Counted from the first letter of the stretch, positions 1-8,994 are shown. The stretch: 64,000 nucleotides of DNA from Saprospiraceae bacterium (GCA_021738725.1 JAIPBE010000016.1:1-64000); one strand, 5' to 3'. The notes: generated by a model not told the origin, from the letters alone. A program made the numbers and translations.

Positions 1-18
1 TGCAAGAGAGTTTGATAG

Positions 19-150
19 TTTTCTGAAGTGGAGGGTAGTCCACTAAGAAATCATGGAGAGGTCAAATTCTCTTCGTCCCTCAGTCTCTCAGTCTCTTCGT
101 CTTCATTTCACCACAGAGGCCACAGAGTTTCACAGAGTCTCAAAGTCCCA
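19..150. repeat. Dispersed intergenic repeat, copy A
   Basis: The flank downstream of the RNase G gene holds a block with the phrases 'ttctgaa.tggag', 'ccactaagaaatc' and 'gtctcttcgtct', and then 'ccacagaggccacagag'-type low-complexity sequence. A diverged second copy of the first part lies at 42703-42815. Neither copy has a plausible reading frame. This looks like a degenerate dispersed repeat, of unknown origin. Confidence 0.5.
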
Positions 151-163
151 CAGTATTCATCCA

Positions 164-1717
164 TTACAGCCGGATCTCGTCTTCGTTTTCGTCGAAGAAT
201 ACATATTTGGTGATCGGGAAGTCGCTGTTGGCATACACCGGTATCCACTTGTAATACTGACTGTACCACTTCCGTTGTGTTTTCCGGAGGGACTGTTTGA
301 GGAAGGCATCGATGAATGGATGTACATGGAGAGACACCTTGGCACGCGCCCGGTTCTGCATGATGAAATCCAGATCGCGTTCGATATCTTCTGTCACCAG
401 GACGGTGGCATTCACATTTCCGGTTCCGCTACAGGTAGGACACACCTCTGAAGTGTCCACTTTGAGTTCAGGGCGTACCCGCTGTCGGGTGATCTGCATG
501 AGCCCGAATTTACTCAAGGGGAGGATGGTGTGCTGGGCTCGATCGCTGGTCATGAATTCCTGCATGGCCTGGTAGAGCTCTTTGCGGTGCTCGGCATTGC
601 GCATATCGATAAAATCGATGATGATGATGCCCCCGATATCACGCAGACGCATCTGGCGGGCAATTTCCTTGGCCGCTTCCATATTAACGCTGAGCACGAT
701 ATTCTCCTGGCTGGCGGTACCGCCCACTTTGGGTCCGGAGTTGACATCCACCACATGCATGGCTTCTGTATGTTCGATCACCAGATAGGCACCGCTGGGG
801 AGTGTAAAGGTTTTGCCAAAGGAAGATTTGATCTGACGGCTGACACCGAAATGTTCAAAAACAGAACGGGTTCCCTTGTAATGGGAGAGCACCTTGACAT
901 GGTCCGGAGAGATCGACTCGAGGTAGCCTTTGATGTGCTGATAGGTCTCCCGGTCATTAGTGACGATCCTGTTGAAGGAACCATTGAGGAGATCACGCAG
1001 GATGGAGGAGGTCTTGTCGAGTTCGCTCAGCAGTTTTGTGGGGGCTTTGGCCTTGTGCAGATTCTTGTGAATCTCATTCCACTTGTTGAGGAGGCCAGTC
1101 ATTTCTTCGTGAAGGTCTGCGACTTTCTTGCCCTCGGCGGCTGTTCGGATGATGACACCAAAATTTTTGGGACGAATGCTTTCCACCAGGGTAGCCAGGC
1201 GACGCTTTTCCTCTTGTGTGCTCACTTTTTTGGAGACAGCAACACCTTCAGAGAAGGGAGTCAGGACCATGTACCGACCCGGGATAGTGATCTCGCAACT
1301 GAGACGAGGCCCTTTGGTGGAGATCGGCTCTTTCAGAATCTGCACCAGCAGTTCATCTTTTTTCCCCAATACTTGCTCGACCTTACCTGTCTTGACGATC
1401 TCGGGCTCCAGTTCAAACTTGTCCAGCGAGGGGGTGTTGTGGGCACCTGTGATGGACTTTTGCGTGAATTTGCGCAGGCTGCGCAATTTGGGGCCGAGGT
1501 CGGTATAATGCAGGAAGGCCTCTTTGGGGTGGCCAATATCTACAAAGGCGGCATTCAGTCCGGGGATCAGTTTACGTATCCTGCCGAGAAAGATGTCTCC
1601 AACCGTAAAATTGTCGTTGGTCTTCTGGTAGTGGAGCTCCATGAGCCGACCATCTTCCAGTATCGCTATTTCCACGACGGTAGGCGTGGAATGGATAACC
1701 AGTTCTTTTTCCACCAT
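164..1717 (-). CDS. rng: Ribonuclease E/G family endoribonuclease (RNase G)
   Basis: Endoribonuclease of the RNase E/G family, acting in the cytoplasm in rRNA maturation and mRNA turnover. The 517-residue protein is close in length to E. coli RNase G. An S1-type RNA-binding segment spans about residues 38-110, with GDIFLGRIRKLIPGLNAAFV at its start. The acidic metal-binding motif IDFIDMRNAEHR lies near residues 366-378, and the zinc-link motif CPTCSGTG near 426-433. I chose the start giving MVEKELVIHS; the frame stays open 162 bases further upstream, but that stretch is low-quality protein. It is the last gene of a minus-strand run (HU, TPR protein, small basic peptide, rng), with a 294-base gap ahead of it that could be a leader. 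The family assignment is certain; whether it acts as RNase E or RNase G is inference from length. Confidence 0.95.
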   Translation of the reverse strand: MVEKELVIHSTPTVVEIAILEDGRLMELHYQKTNDNFTVGDIFLGRIRKLIPGLNAAFVDIGHPKEAFLHYTDLGPKLRSLRKFTQKSITGAHNTPSLDKFELEPEIVKTGKVEQVLGKKDELLVQILKEPISTKGPRLSCEITIPGRYMVLTPFSEGVAVSKKVSTQEEKRRLATLVESIRPKNFGVIIRTAAEGKKVADLHEEMTGLLNKWNEIHKNLHKAKAPTKLLSELDKTSSILRDLLNGSFNRIVTNDRETYQHIKGYLESISPDHVKVLSHYKGTRSVFEHFGVSRQIKSSFGKTFTLPSGAYLVIEHTEAMHVVDVNSGPKVGGTASQENIVLSVNMEAAKEIARQMRLRDIGGIIIIDFIDMRNAEHRKELYQAMQEFMTSDRAQHTILPLSKFGLMQITRQRVRPELKVDTSEVCPTCSGTGNVNATVLVTEDIERDLDFIMQNRARAKVSLHVHPFIDAFLKQSLRKTQRKWYSQYYKWIPVYANSDFPITKYVFFDENEDEIRL

Positions 1718-2011
1718 AGAACGGTGAATGGGGGGCCCGCATTCGCTCCGGAAGTGCACCTGAGGAATAGGTAGGGAGGACGGATAGCACAAAGGCCAGA
1801 TGCTGGTGGCACCCGGCGCTGGAAGTCCTTTACGATGGATCTGGCGAAATGAGCCTACTTTGGGCCCGCCAGATCGCAACCAGTCATGCGACTGATTTCA
1901 TAAACCAGCGTTTTTCTTTCATGCAGCGTGGCAAAGACACCGGCTGAGAAGATCCGTTCCCCGTTCCTGATCGAAAGGGCGCATAAGCGCGCACAGGCAC
2001 CGGGTTATGAA

Positions 2012-2107
2012 CTATTTGTTCTTCTTCTTGTGACGGTTCTTCCGCAAACGCTTCTTCCGCTTGTGTGTGGCAATCTTATGCCGCTTTCTTTTTTTTCCGC
2101 AAGGCAT
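2012..2107 (-). CDS. AURKAIP1/COX24-domain small basic protein (31 aa)
   Basis: A 31-residue, extremely basic peptide starting MPCGKKRKRHKIATHKRKK and ending in RHKKKNK. It matches the short Bacteroidota proteins annotated as AURKAIP1/COX24-domain proteins, relatives of mitochondrial ribosomal protein mS38. A role on the ribosome is inferred from that relationship. The ATG lies 17 bases downstream of the TPR gene's stop codon, so it is probably co-transcribed with HU and the TPR gene and lies upstream of rng. About two thirds of the residues are Lys, Arg or His. At this length gene callers often skip it. The recognition rests on the near-complete match to the family pattern I remember, not on a search. 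Confidence 0.8.
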   Translation of the reverse strand: MPCGKKRKRHKIATHKRKKRLRKNRHKKKNK

Positions 2108-2124
2108 TCTTACGCGATTTTATC

Positions 2125-2907
2125 TTACTTAATGATATTCGTCTCACATTTGTCGTAGGCTTCCTGAGCCTCTTTTGCATGGCCCGCAGCCGATTCGGCT
2201 TGGGCGAGTAGGCACCAGGTATCCCGGTGTTCAGGTCGAAGAAGGGCAGCTTTTCGCAACCGCTCAACGGCCTTATCTGTTTGTCCCGTTTGCAAAGCCA
2301 ATCGCCCCAGATGATACAGGACCGATGGATTGTCGGGGTTTTGTTTGTTCAGGTCAACCATCATCAGGATCCCTTTCATGGGGTTGTCCTGAGGGGGCAT
2401 TTCTGTGTAGAGCAGGGCCAGATTCAATCGATGCTCGATTTGATCCGGTTCCAGAGAAGCTGCCTTTTCAAAAGCGGAAACCGCATTTTCAAGACAGTAG
2501 GAACGAACCTTCTCATCTGTACTCTGCTGCAGGGCCAGGGAGAATGTACTCCCTGCTATGCTCCAGGCAGAGGCCGTGCCTTCCAGTTCGGCTACCTCGT
2601 TGGCATAATGACCGGCAATGGCACCATGACCGGCACTATACCAGGCAGATGACAATGCTTTCAATTGGCCGGGTTCCGGATTTTCCAGATCCAACGCCTG
2701 TTCCAAACCGAGAATCTGATTGGCAACGGGGCCAGTCAGATCTTTCCGAGCCTGGGCGATCAGCGTACTGACATCCGTAGTGGTCGCTGTCGCAATTCTC
2801 GATCGCTCGACCTGCTCAAACGTAGAAGGGGTTGTCCGAAAACCGAAATACAAGAGGACAACAGCCAAAAGAGCAATGAGAAGCGCCAGTAATTGCGGTC
2901 GCTGCAT
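2125..2907 (-). CDS. Membrane-anchored TPR protein
   Basis: 260 residues. An N-terminal hydrophobic segment (about residues 6-24, LLALLIALLAVVLLYFGF) has no cleavage site or lipobox, so it is probably an uncleaved anchor with the rest in the periplasm. Tetratricopeptide-like helical repeats fill the second half, for example around residues 140-175 (AVSAFEKAASLEPDQIEHRL) and 195-255 (VLYHLGRLALQTGQTDKAVE). Its start codon overlaps the HU stop by one base (TAATG), so the two are translationally coupled, and the 31-residue basic peptide follows after 17 bases. TPR proteins are scaffolds; no partner or pathway is visible here. The placement between HU and RNase G is a conserved Bacteroidota order as far as I recall. 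Confidence 0.85.
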   Translation of the reverse strand: MQRPQLLALLIALLAVVLLYFGFRTTPSTFEQVERSRIATATTTDVSTLIAQARKDLTGPVANQILGLEQALDLENPEPGQLKALSSAWYSAGHGAIAGHYANEVAELEGTASAWSIAGSTFSLALQQSTDEKVRSYCLENAVSAFEKAASLEPDQIEHRLNLALLYTEMPPQDNPMKGILMMVDLNKQNPDNPSVLYHLGRLALQTGQTDKAVERLRKAALLRPEHRDTWCLLAQAESAAGHAKEAQEAYDKCETNIIK

Positions 2908-3218
2908 TAATCTTCAGACTCTTCAGATGGCAGTTCGGTCACGTTTCCTTTGACCTGTTCTACAAATACCTTAGCCGGTTTGAAAGACGGAATGAAATGT
3001 TCCGGAATTTCAATGGCCATGTTTTTCTTGATATGACGGCCGATCTTTTTCGCCCGTTTTTTAATAACAAAAGAGCCGAAGCCCCGGATATAGACATTCT
3101 CTCCATCAGAGAGGGAACTTTTGACCTCTTTGAAGAAGGTTTCCAATGTCACCAGGACATCAACCTTAGGGACGCCTGTTTTTTCCGCGATGGCATTGAC
3201 CAAATCAGCCTTTCTCAT
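2907..3218 (-). CDS. HU family DNA-binding protein
   Basis: Histone-like nucleoid protein of the HU/IHF family, 103 residues. The start MRKADLVNAIAEKTGVPK is the first HU helix pair, and YIRGFGSFVIKKRAKKIGRH is the beta-arm region. It bends and compacts DNA as a dimer. An acidic tail (ELPSEESED) follows the canonical ~90-residue fold. It is the first gene of the minus-strand run to rng. A -7-like sequence, CATCTTTG (minus strand of 3277-3284, one mismatch to TAnnTTTG), lies about 60 bases upstream of the ATG. Whether it is closer to HU-alpha, HU-beta or IHF cannot be settled from the sequence. Confidence 0.95.
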   Translation of the reverse strand: MRKADLVNAIAEKTGVPKVDVLVTLETFFKEVKSSLSDGENVYIRGFGSFVIKKRAKKIGRHIKKNMAIEIPEHFIPSFKPAKVFVEQVKGNVTELPSEESED

Positions 3219-3363
3219 TAGGGTGCTGGTTTAGAATCAGTTATGAATGAATTTCTCCTTACGGAAAAAGCGGTTGCAAAGATGGCCTTTTTTTTGGTTT
3301 CAGGAAAGAGCAACAGAAAAAAACTTATGCTGAATGGCTGGATTTCAAGCAGATGTGATTGGC

Positions 3364-3371
3364 TATCTTTG
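3364..3371 (+). promoter_or_regulatory. -7 promoter element of yicC-gmk
   Basis: TATCTTTG fits the Bacteroidota -7 consensus TAnnTTTG and lies 21 bases before the chosen yicC ATG. It supports the internal start at 3393 over the longer open frame from 3243. Confidence 0.6.
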
Positions 3372-3392
3372 CTTTTTATTCAACACAGCTGC

Positions 3393-4271
3393 ATGTTGCA
3401 CTCCATGACCGCCTACGGGCGGGCCACCGCACACTCTGGCCAGATCAAGTCAGAAGTGGAACTGCGATCAGTCAATTCCAAATTTCTGGACCTGCGGATC
3501 AAGATGCCCCTCTTGTTCAAAGATAAGGAAATGGAAATACGTCAACTCGTCACCACGCATGTTGAGCGGGGAAAGGTCGAATTGAACATCACCATCACAG
3601 GATCAGAAAACACCATTGAAGCTCCTAGCATTGATCCGGTCCTGTTTCGAAAGTATGTACGAGAGATCCAGGCCCTGACCAAAGAACTGGATCTCCCTCC
3701 AGGCGATATCATCGCCCAGGTCCTCCGCATCCCCCAGGTTTTATCACCCAGCGAAACTGGTTCCTCCAAGCTGGAGTGGCAACTCACCCATCAGGCTTTG
3801 CTCGAATCCTTCCAGGCATTTATTCATTTCCGCAAGACAGAAGGTGCCGCGATGGCTTCCGACCTGGTCCTCCGCATCGAATCCATCCAGGCACTGATCG
3901 AAGAACTGACCCCTTTGGAAAACGAGCGGATCAAGAAGACCCGCGCGCGCATCCGACAGAACCTTTCTGAATTTCTGGAAAACGAACAGTTGGATCACAA
4001 CCGGTACGAGCAGGAGATTCTGTTCTATCTGGAGAAAATGGATATCAATGAAGAAAAGGTACGCCTGGGACAACACTGTATCTATTTCCTCCAGGAGATC
4101 GAAACGGATGATCATGAAAAGGGGCGAAAACTCAATTTTATCAGTCAGGAGATCGGGAGAGAGATTAATACGCTCGGAGCAAAAGCCTATGACTCAGGCA
4201 TTCAGCAGATCGTCATTCTGATGAAGAATGAACTGGAGAAGATCAAGGAACAATTGGCCAATATTCTATGA
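3393..4271 (+). CDS. yicC: YicC family endoribonuclease-like protein
   Basis: 292 residues of the YicC/YloC family, described elsewhere as stress-linked endoribonucleases or RNase adaptors. The start MLHSMTAYGRA is the family N-terminus, and the C-terminal DUF1732 portion carries the signature ETDDHEKGRKLNFISQEIGR. The frame is open back to 3243, but the upstream residues do not resemble the family, and a -7 box sits between. The last four bases overlap the gmk start (ATGA), so yicC and gmk are translationally coupled. That arrangement is widespread in bacteria. Confidence 0.93.
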   Translation: MLHSMTAYGRATAHSGQIKSEVELRSVNSKFLDLRIKMPLLFKDKEMEIRQLVTTHVERGKVELNITITGSENTIEAPSIDPVLFRKYVREIQALTKELDLPPGDIIAQVLRIPQVLSPSETGSSKLEWQLTHQALLESFQAFIHFRKTEGAAMASDLVLRIESIQALIEELTPLENERIKKTRARIRQNLSEFLENEQLDHNRYEQEILFYLEKMDINEEKVRLGQHCIYFLQEIETDDHEKGRKLNFISQEIGREINTLGAKAYDSGIQQIVILMKNELEKIKEQLANIL

Positions 4272-4846
4272 CCAAACCGGGAAAACTGCTGATCATCACT
4301 GCTCCTTCCGGAGCCGGGAAGACTACCATTGTCAAGCATCTGCTCGCCACGTTGCCCGAATTGAGATTTTCGGTATCCGCCACCAACCGAGCTCGCCGTC
4401 CCATGGAGATCAATGGGCGGGACTATTACTTTCTGACCACAGAGCGGTTTCGTCAAATGGTGGATCAGGGTGCTTTTCTGGAATGGGAAGAAGTGTATAC
4501 AGATCAGTATTATGGCACACTTCGCAGTGAGGTCGATCGAATCCTGGCGGAAGGAAAAACAGTCATTTTTGACATTGATGTCAAAGGCGCTCTGACCTTG
4601 AAGATGACCTATGGCGACCAGGCCTTAGCCGTATTTATCCAACCACCCTCTCTGGAGGAGTTGATCAAACGATTGAACAACCGAAAGACCGAGGATGCAA
4701 CAAGCATGAAAAAAAGGATCGAGAGGGCCACCCATGAATTGACCTACCGAAATCAATTTGATTGTACGATCACCAATGATGATCTTGCCGTTGCTTTGGA
4801 AGAATCCGTAGCACTGGTTCGCCACTTCCTGGGAAAAACTCCCTGA
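4268..4846 (+). CDS. gmk: Guanylate kinase
   Basis: Phosphorylates GMP to GDP with ATP in purine nucleotide synthesis, in the cytoplasm. The 192-residue length is typical. The P-loop APSGAGKTT is at residues 12-20, the GMP-binding region SVSATNRARRPMEINGRDYYF follows, and FDIDVKGAL is the Walker B-like strand. It overlaps yicC by four bases and precedes corA by 32 bases. Confidence 0.97.
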   Translation: MTKPGKLLIITAPSGAGKTTIVKHLLATLPELRFSVSATNRARRPMEINGRDYYFLTTERFRQMVDQGAFLEWEEVYTDQYYGTLRSEVDRILAEGKTVIFDIDVKGALTLKMTYGDQALAVFIQPPSLEELIKRLNNRKTEDATSMKKRIERATHELTYRNQFDCTITNDDLAVALEESVALVRHFLGKTP

Positions 4847-4878
4847 AAGGACAGATCAGATGATGATACTTAAATAGT

Positions 4879-5949
4879 ATGGCGCCAAAAACCAAGAAGC
4901 ACAGAAGATCCAAAAAGTCCGGATTGCCACCCGGAGCACTCGTATATGTGGGCGATCGGGAAGGTGATCCCCTGGCGATCACCCGGGTGACTTGTGAGGA
5001 GGAAGACGTGCGGACATCGGTCATTAGTACGGTCAGCGAACTGGAGGATTGGTCCTCCTGGACGGGACTCAACTGGATCAATATTGATGGCATCCATGAC
5101 ATTGCCCAGATCGAAGAGATGGGTCGGGTGTTCAAGATCCATTCCCTCATCCTGGAGGATATTGTCAATACCGAACAACGACCCAAGGTAGAGGCCTATC
5201 AGGATCAGGTGTTTTTGACCATGCGCATGATCGATCATCGTTCTTCTGAGAAATCAGATGGTGGCGAACAGGTCAGTATTATCCTGGGGCCTACCTTTTT
5301 GCTCACCTTCCAGGAACATCCTGGAGATGTGTTCGATCCCATTCGTATTCGGATGCAAAAGCCTGAATCCAGGATTCGCACAAAAGGCAACGACTACCTT
5401 TTATATGCGCTGGTCGATATCATCGTAGACAATTATTTTTTGATACTGGAAAACTTCGGTGATGAACTCGAAACGCTGGAAGAAGAGTTTTATCAGGACC
5501 AGGACAGCTTGTCACTTCAACATCTCCAGAAGCGGAAACGCCAGTTGCAACAATTTCGCCGGGTGGTCAATCCCTTGCGAGACGCTATCAGCAGTTTGTC
5601 CCGCGACGACCATTTTCTGATCCAAGAAGTCACAAGGCGATATTTCAGCGATGTACATGACCACCTGATCCAGGTGCAAGAGATCCTTGACACCCACCGT
5701 GAATTTTGCATCGAACTGAGGGAGACCCATCTGGCACTGTTGGGCAATCGCACCAACGAGGTGATGAAGGTGCTGACCATCATAGCGACCATCTTTATTC
5801 CATTGACTTTTATCGTAGGTGTTTATGGAATGAACTTCGACTACATGCCAGAACTGAAGTACAAGTGGGGTTATCTGATAGTGTGGGTGATCATGGTTCT
5901 CTGTGCGTTGGGATTGATCCGGTATTTCCGGATAAAGCGGTGGTTGTGA
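4879..5949 (+). CDS. corA: CorA-type magnesium/cobalt transporter
   Basis: Inner membrane Mg2+/Co2+ channel of the CorA family, 356 residues. The N-terminal two thirds is the soluble funnel domain. The selectivity motif YGMNF has GMN at residues 317-319, at the end of the first membrane helix (VLTIIATIFIPLTFIVGVYG). The second helix is WGYLIVWVIMVLCALGLIRY, followed by the basic tail RIKRW. The N-terminal ~20 residues are basic and variable. No promoter is obvious; it may be read with yicC-gmk, 32 bases upstream. Confidence 0.95.
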   Translation: MAPKTKKHRRSKKSGLPPGALVYVGDREGDPLAITRVTCEEEDVRTSVISTVSELEDWSSWTGLNWINIDGIHDIAQIEEMGRVFKIHSLILEDIVNTEQRPKVEAYQDQVFLTMRMIDHRSSEKSDGGEQVSIILGPTFLLTFQEHPGDVFDPIRIRMQKPESRIRTKGNDYLLYALVDIIVDNYFLILENFGDELETLEEEFYQDQDSLSLQHLQKRKRQLQQFRRVVNPLRDAISSLSRDDHFLIQEVTRRYFSDVHDHLIQVQEILDTHREFCIELRETHLALLGNRTNEVMKVLTIIATIFIPLTFIVGVYGMNFDYMPELKYKWGYLIVWVIMVLCALGLIRYFRIKRWL

Positions 5950-6620
5950 TCTACAATTGTGGAAGATGTCACTTCACCTCTTCCTATGCAATGGTGAATG
6001 AATATGAAGGGAGTCGATCTATACGCCCAAGAAACTCTTTCAATACAGCAGCATTGATTGAATGATCGTAACAGTACGACCCCTACAGGGCCGCTGTCTA
6101 TCATCCCGATTACCAGCTATAAACGTTTGGCCCCTACGGGGCCATAGATCGATTTAACAAGCGTGGTCTCTCGGCTGCTCAGCGATAGATGAATACCAGT
6201 CGCGTTTTACATCCACTGCAGTGGCGAAGATTTGTCAACTCATGGATTGGCACCAAACAAGCCCCGTTGGGGTGACACCTTTATAGCATTTATTGGTCTC
6301 TCCCTTCCCTCGCCCCGTAGGGGTGATACAGGGAGTCTCGTTTCAAAGACGGGCTGTGAAGCATTTAGATGGGATGGTACAGGAGACATAAATTCCACCC
6401 GAATGGATCCACCCCCAGATTAGACCATGCTCGATTCGAATCCACCAGAGTTCCGGGTGCGTGAACATCGATCTATCGACTCGGGTTTCATGTGAGATAT
6501 CTGTGAACTTCATAGATTCGCTATGGATCAGCGAAATGAGAAGTGTCTTTATTTTGATCTTTTTCAGGGCAAGGGTTGCTTATTACCTTCCGGAATCTGA
6601 TTTTTATCCACGCAAACACG
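5950..6620. other. Intergenic region with CCCCGTAGGGG-type inverted repeats
   Basis: 670 bases without a convincing gene. It holds four short GC-rich palindromic units built on 'ggcccctac.ggggcc' or 'gccccgt.ggggtgaca' at about 6078-6094, 6129-6145, 6260-6277 and 6312-6330, spaced 35-115 bases apart and separated by unrelated sequence. The last two have opposite flanks to the first two. The repeats resemble REP-type units scattered in environmental Bacteroidota genomes. Short open frames here look random. Confidence 0.55.
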
Positions 6621-7007
6621 ATGGAAACAACGATCACACAGGGCATTCGGGTCAGTGTCGAGACCTTTTATCAGGAAAAACATTCCAGTCCTGTGGATGA
6701 ACGTTTCGTCTATGCATACCGGATCACGATCCGAAATGAAAGCAATGAGACGGTGCAACTGATGCGTCGTCACTGGTATATCCGTGATTCCAATAATATC
6801 CTCCGAGAAGTGGAGGGAGAAGGGGTCATTGGGCAACAGCCCGTTCTGGAACCCGGAGAGCATCATGAATATGTCTCCTGGACGAATCTACTTACAGATG
6901 TAGGGAAAATGTATGGTATCTATACCATGCGAAAAGAAGGTGATGACACCCGGATCGATGTGCAGATACCGGAGTTTACCATGGTGGCTCCTTACCGATT
7001 GAACTAA
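6621..7007 (+). CDS. apaG: ApaG (Co2+/Mg2+ efflux-associated protein)
   Basis: 128 residues, the usual ApaG length, forming a single fibronectin-III-like beta sandwich. The core YAYRITIRNESNETVQLMRRHW and the LEPGEHHEYVSWT segment are characteristic. The chosen start METTITQGIRV matches the family; the frame extends 45 bases upstream without family similarity. ApaG is linked genetically to cobalt/magnesium resistance and to Ap4A metabolism, and its biochemical role is unsettled. The convergent gene downstream ends 13 bases away. Confidence 0.93.
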   Translation: METTITQGIRVSVETFYQEKHSSPVDERFVYAYRITIRNESNETVQLMRRHWYIRDSNNILREVEGEGVIGQQPVLEPGEHHEYVSWTNLLTDVGKMYGIYTMRKEGDDTRIDVQIPEFTMVAPYRLN

Positions 7008-7020
7008 GTCCCGACGGCCA

Positions 7021-8937
7021 TCAAGACCGTTCCAACAGGCGGCTAGATACACGCAGAAAGTCCATTTCCGTTATAATGCCTACGAGTTCATTGTCCTGGA
7101 CAACAGGCAAACAACCGATCTGATTATCCCGCATCAGGTTCATAGCATCGATCAATGTGGTTTCCTGGGTCGTGGAAAGGGGCGATGTGATCATGATATC
7201 CTTGATCATGGTAGGAGGTGGTCCTTCCAACGAATAGTCCTTGGAGTAATGGCGCAACAGCAGTCGGGAAGTGATCAACCCCACCAGAATGCCTTTCTCA
7301 TTTTCGACGGGCATGTAGCGAATCTTGCGCCAGTCCATCATTTCTGTGACCATCGGGATCAGGTCATCACCATGAGCAGTGAACAGATCCGTAGTCATGA
7401 ATTCTTCAACCTTCAATGTCCCAGGTTTATATTGTCCTAATTGATTCGGATCGGGCAGTTCCCAGGCATGCCCGGGTAGATCATTTTCCTGGTTTTGCAT
7501 AATACTTGCGGTTAGAGTACTCAGGGCTTCATCCTGAGTGACTTCGTTTTTCAATTTCGTATAGGCACGCAACATCCAGCGAGCCCCGTTCATATGCAGT
7601 TTGGTCCGTTCTTCGATAATGCCGAGGTACTTGTCAATGTCCTCCTGATCCACCTTGGCATGGGTGAGCCCTTCACGGGCCATAGGGAGGAGCTCATTGA
7701 GGATCAACTCGATGGTGCTGACCTTTTTGTCGTCGAACCAATTCAGTTGCGTATCGATCCCGAAGCGGGCCACTTTCCCAAAATTATCCCGCACATCCTC
7801 CCAGCTGATCAGGGTGGTGACATCTTCGATCCTGCGCCCCATCCCCAGCATGGTTCCCAGCCAGAAAGCCGAATTGGCGATCTCATCCTGTACCGTGGGG
7901 CCACTGGGGATCACCCGGTTTTCAATTCGAAGGTGTGGTTTGCCATTGGGGCTGATCCCATAACAGGGTCTGTTCCAACGATATACGGTGGAGTTGTGCA
8001 CCTGCAAGGCTCTTAATTTGGGCACCTTTCCATCTTTGACCAATTGCAGTGAATTCTCTTCCTGGGTGCTGCTGATCAACACTCTGAATCGGGCGATGTC
8101 CTCCTTATAGATATCCATGATAGAATTGCGCAACCAGCCACTACCGAATTGGACGCGCGGACTGCGTTCCCGCATATGGTCATGTGATGTTCGGGTATCA
8201 ATGGATTGCTGGAAGAGTGCGATCCTGGATTCATGCCAGAGCCGGCGACCAAAAACGATGGGTGAATTGGCGGCTGCCGCCAGGACAGGTGCTGTGATCA
8301 CCTGAGCGATGTTATACATCTTCACAAAGTCATTCGGGTGGATCTGCAGGTGAATCTGGAAACTGGTATTACACGCTTCGAGGAAAGGAGTGTCATGTTT
8401 GACCAGCAATTCATCTATGCCGGTCAGACGCAGTTCAAAAGCAGAGCCCAGCTGCATTTTTTTCAAGGCATCCATCAGGGCATAATATCGCTCCCGTGGC
8501 GTGATATTATCCAGGGTTAGATCCAGTTTGCGGAGAGTGGGCAGGATGCCTGTCAGGACAAGGCCTGCCCCTTTCTTCTTCAGGGCTTCCCGGATCACAT
8601 GGAGATAACCCGTCACCTCCTCATGTGTTTTGCGGAAACAGGAACCCGTCAATTCATGGGGATTCATATTCACCTCCAGGTTGAATGCAGCCAGTTCAGA
8701 GGTCAACCATGGATATTCCGAAAGTTCTTCAAGAATCTCATCGGCGATGATGGCTGGCTTGAGCGTATCGAGATGAACCAGGGCCATTTCCTGTTCGGCC
8801 CCCATGCGAACAATGCCGGTTTCAAACCAATCATTGTCCAGCATATATTGCAGCGCCTGAACATCCTGGAGGAGATGTCGGACGAAGTGGTGCATCTCCT
8901 CTTGTTGATGCACAAGATTCACTCTCTGTTCACCCAT
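7021..8937 (-). CDS. Glutamate-cysteine ligase (GCS2)-like protein fused to a CBS pair
   Basis: 638 residues with two modules. Residues about 40-480 are a GCS2-type carboxylate-amine ligase domain (GAEQEMALV at 46-54, then FNLEVNMNPHELTG and later HLRIENRVIPSGPT). Residues about 515-636 are two CBS motifs (VEEFMTTDLFTAHGDDLIPM and IKDIMITSPLSTTQETTLID, with GCLPVVQDNELVGIITEMDF). GCS2 enzymes join glutamate to cysteine or a similar amine using ATP, and CBS pairs bind adenosyl nucleotides, so an energy-sensed ligase is plausible. No glutathione synthetase lies nearby and the true substrate is unknown. It is divergent from the M90-like gene and convergent with apaG. Confidence 0.88.
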   Translation of the reverse strand: MGEQRVNLVHQQEEMHHFVRHLLQDVQALQYMLDNDWFETGIVRMGAEQEMALVHLDTLKPAIIADEILEELSEYPWLTSELAAFNLEVNMNPHELTGSCFRKTHEEVTGYLHVIREALKKKGAGLVLTGILPTLRKLDLTLDNITPRERYYALMDALKKMQLGSAFELRLTGIDELLVKHDTPFLEACNTSFQIHLQIHPNDFVKMYNIAQVITAPVLAAAANSPIVFGRRLWHESRIALFQQSIDTRTSHDHMRERSPRVQFGSGWLRNSIMDIYKEDIARFRVLISSTQEENSLQLVKDGKVPKLRALQVHNSTVYRWNRPCYGISPNGKPHLRIENRVIPSGPTVQDEIANSAFWLGTMLGMGRRIEDVTTLISWEDVRDNFGKVARFGIDTQLNWFDDKKVSTIELILNELLPMAREGLTHAKVDQEDIDKYLGIIEERTKLHMNGARWMLRAYTKLKNEVTQDEALSTLTASIMQNQENDLPGHAWELPDPNQLGQYKPGTLKVEEFMTTDLFTAHGDDLIPMVTEMMDWRKIRYMPVENEKGILVGLITSRLLLRHYSKDYSLEGPPPTMIKDIMITSPLSTTQETTLIDAMNLMRDNQIGCLPVVQDNELVGIITEMDFLRVSSRLLERS

Positions 8938-8994
8938 CCCAATCCGTTTTGTGATGCAGTATACTTAAATTTTGCGATTTTCAGGATGACATGA

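Noticed and set aside
530-1774. Long plus-strand open frame of 414 codons
   Set aside because: Antisense to RNase G, which has complete family motifs; composition is that of a shadow frame.
1718-1879. In-frame N-terminal extension of RNase G
   Set aside because: 54 residues unlike the family; MVEKELVIHS is a normal start.
2175-2771. Plus-strand open frame of 198 codons
   Set aside because: Antisense to the TPR gene; no protein-like features.
6232-6423. 63-codon frame in the corA-apaG gap
   Set aside because: Runs through REP-like palindromes; no recognisable protein pattern.
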